A program made the translations under genes and the position numbers. A stretch of 64,000 nucleotides of DNA from Streptomyces broussonetiae (lineage in GTDB: Bacteria; Actinomycetota; Actinomycetes; Streptomycetales; Streptomycetaceae): NCBI RefSeq assembly GCF_009796285.1, contig NZ_CP047020.1, positions 3,286,001 to 3,350,000 on the forward strand, in the 5' to 3' direction. Below the pieces are notes generated by a model. The model was not told where the DNA came from. It searched no databases and saw only the letters and a program-made list of their open reading frames with translations. This document shows positions 59,762 to 64,000 of the stretch, one piece after another. How positions within the stretch are numbered: position 1 is the first letter of the stretch; the number at the start of each line of letters is the position of its first letter.

Positions 59762-60511
59762 ATGTCGCAGCGAAGCGCAGAGAATGCTTCGAGCGTTGAA
59801 AAAATAATGCTCAAGCTACACAAGTCCTGCCTGGACCATATCGAGCAAGCAACGGGATCCAACGAACTCGAAGTAAATCAGGTCTTGCACCTTGAGGCCG
59901 ATCTAGCTGCCTGGCTCGAAGCCTTGGACTCAAAACCAGAGGCTCAACAATTTCAATCGGCGCATCGCGACTTCGGACTTGCCTTCTATGCCGCAATGAC
60001 CGGCCTCTATCGCCAGGCTTTCTCCACTCTCAGGTCATTCCTTGAAGTGACAGTGGGCGCCACATACTTGAGTTCCCATGAATTCAAACGCCGCCAGTGG
60101 GTGAGCGGTAAGCACGATATAAGCTGGAAGGCAATCACCTCAACCGAGAGTGGCCTCTACTCCACCCCGTTCCTCGAGGAATTTTGCCCCGAGGCGGTAG
60201 ACGAGCAAGAAGAGATGCTTGAAAAGCTCAAGCGGACATACCGGCGATGCTCAGAGTACATCCACGGTAACGTCTCAACTTCCCAGATGCTCCCGACCGA
60301 GATTTCTTACCGGGAAGACATCACGAAAGAATGGCTGTCAGTTGCCGATTCCGCCCTCAATGCGACGATGCATTGCTTCATAGTCAGGTACTACAAGGAC
60401 CTCTCTCGGTCTTCTAAGGGAATCGTTGAAGGTTCCCTCGAGGATCACTTCTCTCACCTTGTATCCGTCAGGAAACTGCTGGGTCTACCACTCGAGGAGA
60501 CGCGCTCTTGA
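59762..60511 (+). CDS. Helical HEPN-like protein of two-gene cassette
   Basis: A protein of 249 residues, strongly helical, with no match to a family I can name. A central hydrophobic helix pair (FGLAFYAAMTGLYRQAFSTLRSFLEVTVG) is followed by YRRCSEYIHGN (Arg-x5-His near residue 160), which resembles the R-x4-6-H catalytic motif of HEPN ribonucleases. Codon use is clearly poorer in G+C than in the AICE genes. The stop overlaps the TTG start of the ATPase gene (TTGA), so the two proteins are made together. A toxin or sensor role is an inference. Confidence 0.6.
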   Translation: MSQRSAENASSVEKIMLKLHKSCLDHIEQATGSNELEVNQVLHLEADLAAWLEALDSKPEAQQFQSAHRDFGLAFYAAMTGLYRQAFSTLRSFLEVTVGATYLSSHEFKRRQWVSGKHDISWKAITSTESGLYSTPFLEEFCPEAVDEQEEMLEKLKRTYRRCSEYIHGNVSTSQMLPTEISYREDITKEWLSVADSALNATMHCFIVRYYKDLSRSSKGIVEGSLEDHFSHLVSVRKLLGLPLEETRS

Positions 60512-62112
60512 GTAAGAACGAACTACAGTTTCGAACGGAAGACCTTACACTGGAGGACGTCGGTAAGTTCTTTGTCGAAACCGAGTTTGACCGCCAGACC
60601 ATCGACGTATTGAAAAGCAAGAAGACCGTCGTACTACAAGGTGCACGTGGGGTCGGCAAGTCTTTCTTGCTGAAAGTAGCCCAGAAGGAGATGGATGAAG
60701 AATTCCCCAACTCCAAGACGCTCGCCGTTTACGTTACATTCAATAAGGCCGGACTCCTTCAAACGTCAGACCCGGAACGGTTCAAGCATTGGATGCTTGC
60801 CAAGATCTGCAATAGGATCATTCGCGAGGCTCGCAAGAAGGGGGTTTTGCAGAACAAAAGCAGTGTATTCGCAACGCTGTCCAGTGGGGCAGACGACGAA
60901 GCTATCGCTTCAAGGCTTGAGACGCTATGGACCAGCCTGGAGGACGCCTGGAAGAACGACTCAGCGCCACTTGAAACAGATTCCGGTATTGACCCAGAGA
61001 TGATCAAGGATGCGGTCGAGGATCTGTGCGATCAATCCGGCGTGAGAAGGATCGCTCTACTCATCGATGAAGCGGCACACGTGTTCATCCCCGAGCAGCA
61101 GCGGCAGTTCTTCACGGTGATGCGCGACCTGCGCAGTCCATACCTTTCAGTGAAAGCCGCGGTTTACCCCGGCGTCACATACTTCGGCGACTCATTCCAA
61201 ATGAGTCACGACGCCGAATTGATCAACGTGAATCGCAATATCCTTGAACCCGACTACCTCGCCTCCATGCGTCAGATTGTAATTCGCCAGGACTCGACTC
61301 TAGAGAAGGTGATCAATCGAAATGGGGCAGTTTTCGACGCACTGGCGTTTGCCTCTAGCGGAAACCCGCGGACTCTACTGAAGACCATATCTGCCGCTTC
61401 ACCCCTGAACACGACTAATGCTCAGCGTGTCATGAAGGAGTACTACCGAGATACTATTTGGTCTGAGCACTCAGCTCTGGCCGACCGCTATGTTGGTCAC
61501 AACTCGGTGATTCATTGGGGAATCGATTTCATTAAACACGAAGTCATTTCAACCCTACGCAGAGGGTCACGGCAGGCAGGAGATCACGACAAGCGCGTAT
61601 TCTTGTGGATCCATCGTGACGCCCCCGCCGCTGTGAAGGAGGCTCTGCGCCTACTCTGTTACAGCGGAATTCTGCACGAAGCCGGGACTTGGGTAGTCGC
61701 AACGCGTGGCCTAACCGGAACTCGATACATGCTGAATATCGGGACGAGGACCGCTCCCGAAGCTGACCCCGTCTCCGCCACGAACCAACTGAGGGGTTCC
61801 ATTTCAATTAAGCGCTTTATTGAATTTGGGGCCAACCATGAAGCCTATGAGAGCATTGCAAGACTCGACGTCGAAAAGATGGATGAGGTACAGCAAGAGT
61901 ACATCAGGTCACAGCTCGATCGAAGTGTCGACCTTTTGGACCTGACTGCTTTCGCTCGCAAGAAATGCAAAGAACTTGGGTACGACACTGTGAGGAAGAT
62001 TTTGGCGGCGTCGGAGACTGACCTTCAAAAAGCCAAACAGGTCGGTCCCGTGAGGTCGCGTCGAGTGATGAACACCGCAACCGCAGCGGTAATGGAGCAC
62101 CTCTCTGGTTGA
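60508..62112 (+). CDS. P-loop ATPase with C-terminal helix-hairpin-helix
   Basis: A protein of 534 residues. Walker A VVLQGARGVGKSFLLKVA lies near residue 45 and Walker B IALLIDEAAHVFIPEQQRQF near residue 186. The following DLRSPYLSVKAAVYPGVTYFGD segment resembles ORC/CDC6-type AAA ATPases. A winged-helix-like middle is followed by a C-terminal helix-hairpin-helix (ILAASETDLQKAKQVGPVRS, near residues 495-515), a DNA-binding fold. Bases 60601-60660 are 31/60 G+C, far below the neighbours. It is coupled to the HEPN-like gene and terminated by a strong hairpin. A defence or conflict role is inferred. Confidence 0.7.
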   Translation: MSKNELQFRTEDLTLEDVGKFFVETEFDRQTIDVLKSKKTVVLQGARGVGKSFLLKVAQKEMDEEFPNSKTLAVYVTFNKAGLLQTSDPERFKHWMLAKICNRIIREARKKGVLQNKSSVFATLSSGADDEAIASRLETLWTSLEDAWKNDSAPLETDSGIDPEMIKDAVEDLCDQSGVRRIALLIDEAAHVFIPEQQRQFFTVMRDLRSPYLSVKAAVYPGVTYFGDSFQMSHDAELINVNRNILEPDYLASMRQIVIRQDSTLEKVINRNGAVFDALAFASSGNPRTLLKTISAASPLNTTNAQRVMKEYYRDTIWSEHSALADRYVGHNSVIHWGIDFIKHEVISTLRRGSRQAGDHDKRVFLWIHRDAPAAVKEALRLLCYSGILHEAGTWVVATRGLTGTRYMLNIGTRTAPEADPVSATNQLRGSISIKRFIEFGANHEAYESIARLDVEKMDEVQQEYIRSQLDRSVDLLDLTAFARKKCKELGYDTVRKILAASETDLQKAKQVGPVRSRRVMNTATAAVMEHLSG

Positions 62113-62134
62113 CGGATGTTGCCGGCTACAAATG

Positions 62135-62176
62135 GTTAAGCCACGGCCTCCTCTCAGGCGAGAGGAGGCCGTGGCT
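62135..62176. terminator. Strong terminator of the two-gene cassette
   Basis: Perfect 18-bp stem (62135-62152 / 62159-62176) with loop CAGGCG, 22 bases after the ATPase stop codon and between convergent genes. Confidence 0.9.
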
Positions 62177-62237
62177 TAGCTTCATTGGCCCGTAGGTCCA
62201 TAGTTCAAAGTGCGGAGCCAAACGTCTGTCCTTCCCA

Positions 62238-63908
62238 CTACGCAACGGCCTCCGCATGCAGGCGGCGGACAGTAGCTGCGAGTAGACGTCGAAGCTTGCC
62301 CTTGTTGGCGCCGTAGGTCTTTAGCGCATGGCAGTTCGGGCACAGGGCGATCATGTTCGAGGGGAGGTCAGCACCGCCCTTGGCTAGGTCCTGTACATGG
62401 TCGACCTGCAAAATCGGCTCTCCCGCCGTGGTGCGTTCCTTCGGGTGACCCGCGCATTGGGGACTCTCGCAGTTGCCTCCGCTACGTCGAATGACTGCTG
62501 CCCTGGCGCTTGGGTCACGGATGAAGCGATCAACAAGCGACGGCTTCTTGGTTTGTTCCCGCCGCTTGGCGTTGGCCTCCGCGGCTTTTGCCAAGCGCTT
62601 GTAGGCGTCCTCGTCGGTCTCCGTCGTATCGCGTGCCTCGGCATCCAGATCGCCGGGGCGGTACCTGTCTGTGTCGTCGTGAAGCGCGCCGGTGTCGGCT
62701 TCGAGTGCCTCGAGCACGTCCGGAGCCCAGACCTCGCGCTCTGGGGAGGGGACAGGGGCCAGAACCCAGAGGAACTCGCGGCGCCATTGGCCGTCAGCTC
62801 CTCGGCCCCAGCGCAACCGGCGTTGAACGATGACGGCCCAGGTTTCGAAAGTGAACTGCTTCTGGAATGGCTTGTGCCAGTAGCGCAAGGGCCGGCCAGC
62901 GGCTTGGTACTCGGCCATGAGTTCGTTGCCATCCGCGATCCGCTGATCTCCGGAGAGACCGTCGCCGACGTAGGCGATCCAGCCTGTGTCGGGCAGACGG
63001 CCGTCGGCATAGGGGCCCTTGTCGTCCGAGAAGACGCTCAGAATGCCGTCAGCAAGGCAACCGATACCTGCCATCTTCTGTCCACCGTAGACGCGCCAGA
63101 TGGCATCCCGGTCCTTGAAGCTCTCCCCGAGCTGTGGACGCAGGGCATCGGCCCACCTGCCAGCGAGCAAGTCGTGAAGACCAAAGTCCTCCAGCAGGCC
63201 TGCCGGCAGGGGGTAGAAGTAGCGCAAGAGGAGTCCTGCGGCAGCTTCGGCGGCAACTTGGGGCTGTGAACGCAGCAGCTCGTAGTCGTCCTCGCGTAGC
63301 CCGCCTGACGGGTCGATGCGATTGAGGGACTCGAGCGTTGGGCGGCGGCCCCGGCTGGTCAGGGTGAGGTTTTCGATGGAAGCCACGGTCCACAGGTCAT
63401 CGTTCGCGAGCGCCCAAAACGGGTAGAGAGCACCGTCCTTGCCGTCCTTGGCCTGCGCGTATTTTTCGAGTAGAGGTGCCAGTGCATCGCGCGTGGCCGA
63501 CCACGGCTGCGTGCGGGGTGCGCCAGCGACGGCCTGACCGATCGCCCACAGGAGCAGGGCAGGACGGTGCACTGCTGCGCTACCTGCTCGACGGGCCGGC
63601 CGCACGTCCCCTGCCCGCCTGAGAAACGTCTTCGGCGGCTCCACGACAGTGAACCCCTCCCGCCTCAACCAGGCCACTGCGTGCTTGAGCCCCCCACTGA
63701 ACTGGGAGGGCTTGAGGACCTCTCCGAAGTCGTACAGATGAGCAACGCCGGCTATGGCCTTGGAGTCGTACTCCCGCCCTTCATGAACGAGCAGGTAAGA
63801 AGCAGCCGCACGGAAGCCGTAAGTGTCGAGGAACGTCTCCCGTCCGACCCGATCGTGCTCTGCAATCGCTTGGAGAATCCCCGCGCGCGTGATCTCAGCA
63901 GGTGCCAT
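62238..63908 (-). CDS. ScoMcrA-like type IV restriction endonuclease
   Basis: A protein of 556 residues, the same size as ScoMcrA of S. coelicolor (about 557). Order of domains: an N-terminal head (residues 1-85, LLVHEGREYDSKAIAGVAHLY), a sulfur-binding domain (about 115-235, RPALLLWAIGQAV...GGLREDDYELL), an SRA-like modified-base domain (about 270-400, GIGCLADGIL, FTFETWAVIVQRRL) and an HNH nuclease (CESPQCAGHP...LQVDHVQDLAKGG...NMIALCPNCHALK). Such enzymes cut phosphorothioated or methylated foreign DNA. The ATG at 63908 is chosen; a GTG at 63917 is possible. Confidence 0.85.
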   Translation of the reverse strand: MAPAEITRAGILQAIAEHDRVGRETFLDTYGFRAAASYLLVHEGREYDSKAIAGVAHLYDFGEVLKPSQFSGGLKHAVAWLRREGFTVVEPPKTFLRRAGDVRPARRAGSAAVHRPALLLWAIGQAVAGAPRTQPWSATRDALAPLLEKYAQAKDGKDGALYPFWALANDDLWTVASIENLTLTSRGRRPTLESLNRIDPSGGLREDDYELLRSQPQVAAEAAAGLLLRYFYPLPAGLLEDFGLHDLLAGRWADALRPQLGESFKDRDAIWRVYGGQKMAGIGCLADGILSVFSDDKGPYADGRLPDTGWIAYVGDGLSGDQRIADGNELMAEYQAAGRPLRYWHKPFQKQFTFETWAVIVQRRLRWGRGADGQWRREFLWVLAPVPSPEREVWAPDVLEALEADTGALHDDTDRYRPGDLDAEARDTTETDEDAYKRLAKAAEANAKRREQTKKPSLVDRFIRDPSARAAVIRRSGGNCESPQCAGHPKERTTAGEPILQVDHVQDLAKGGADLPSNMIALCPNCHALKTYGANKGKLRRLLAATVRRLHAEAVA

Positions 63909-64000
63909 GGCCGACACCGTAGATCAGGGCACTGACAGACCTCGCCTAGTTCGGGCCGTCTCCGGGCCGTCCACGGGCGGCCAGCAGCAACCGCCAACGA

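Overview
The window is high-G+C actinobacterial DNA and almost certainly comes from a Streptomyces chromosome. The codon bias is extreme, starts are often GTG or TTG with purine-rich ribosome binding sites, and the gene order xylulokinase-like / ABC pair / Hrd-type sigma factor / dnaG / dGTPase / CbiX / sortase / nirBD matches the conserved Streptomyces core. No species assignment is attempted.

1-16.6 kb: an accessory biosynthetic region. Its left edge carries a SAICAR-synthetase paralogue and a short-chain dehydrogenase, the pair (PenC/PenB type) that marks coformycin/pentostatin-type nucleoside pathways, followed by a small unknown protein and a HAD phosphatase. A convergent operon (8.0 to 3.0 kb, minus strand) encodes an unknown His/Glu-rich protein, a SufS-like cysteine desulfurase, a methyltransferase, a cystathionine-type PLP lyase and a homocysteine methyltransferase. 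A drug exporter and a short, archaeal-type adenosylhomocysteinase follow. From 11.6 to 16.6 kb the region is visibly decayed: an MFS gene with an in-frame stop is fused to a beheaded SGNH hydrolase, a two-domain haem-oxygenase-like gene has a one-base frameshift and an 18-bp repeat tract, and a carbamoyltransferase N-terminus is fused to the back half of an ATP-grasp enzyme. An intact 29-codon ORF with a strong ribosome binding site sits among these remnants.

17-45.5 kb: chromosomal core. It holds one tRNA-Met and two tandem tRNA-Asn genes, a sugar kinase, a heterodimeric ABC exporter, a Hrd-family sigma factor, DNA primase, a ferredoxin-reductase-like flavoprotein, dGTPase, a CbiX/sirohydrochlorin chelatase, arylamine N-acetyltransferase, a secreted protein with a class F sortase, and the nirBD nitrite reductase behind a decayed nirB paralogue and a GlnR-type box. 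A TetR/SDR pair and a sugar ABC importer follow. A 33-codon ORF overlaps the start of an ATP-grasp-like gene at 34.8 kb.

45.5-59.6 kb, possibly to the right edge: an actinomycete integrative and conjugative element (AICE). Reading from its left end it has a tyrosine integrase, a HTH excisionase, an array of about a dozen GTAGCGGA iterons, a DUF3631 ATPase, a primase-polymerase, SSB, spread proteins, a TraB/FtsK-type DNA translocase beside a candidate clt locus, small conserved AICE proteins, and a regulatory block (HTH regulator, Pif-like Nudix protein, HD hydrolase, GntR with duplicated winged helices).

59.7-63.9 kb: a probable defence island. A markedly lower-G+C two-gene operon encodes a helical protein with a HEPN-like RxxxxxH motif and a P-loop ATPase ending in a helix-hairpin-helix. 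It is closed by a perfect 18-bp terminator and followed by a ScoMcrA-like type IV restriction enzyme (sulfur-binding, SRA and HNH domains). The two-gene operon is the best candidate here for an undescribed system.
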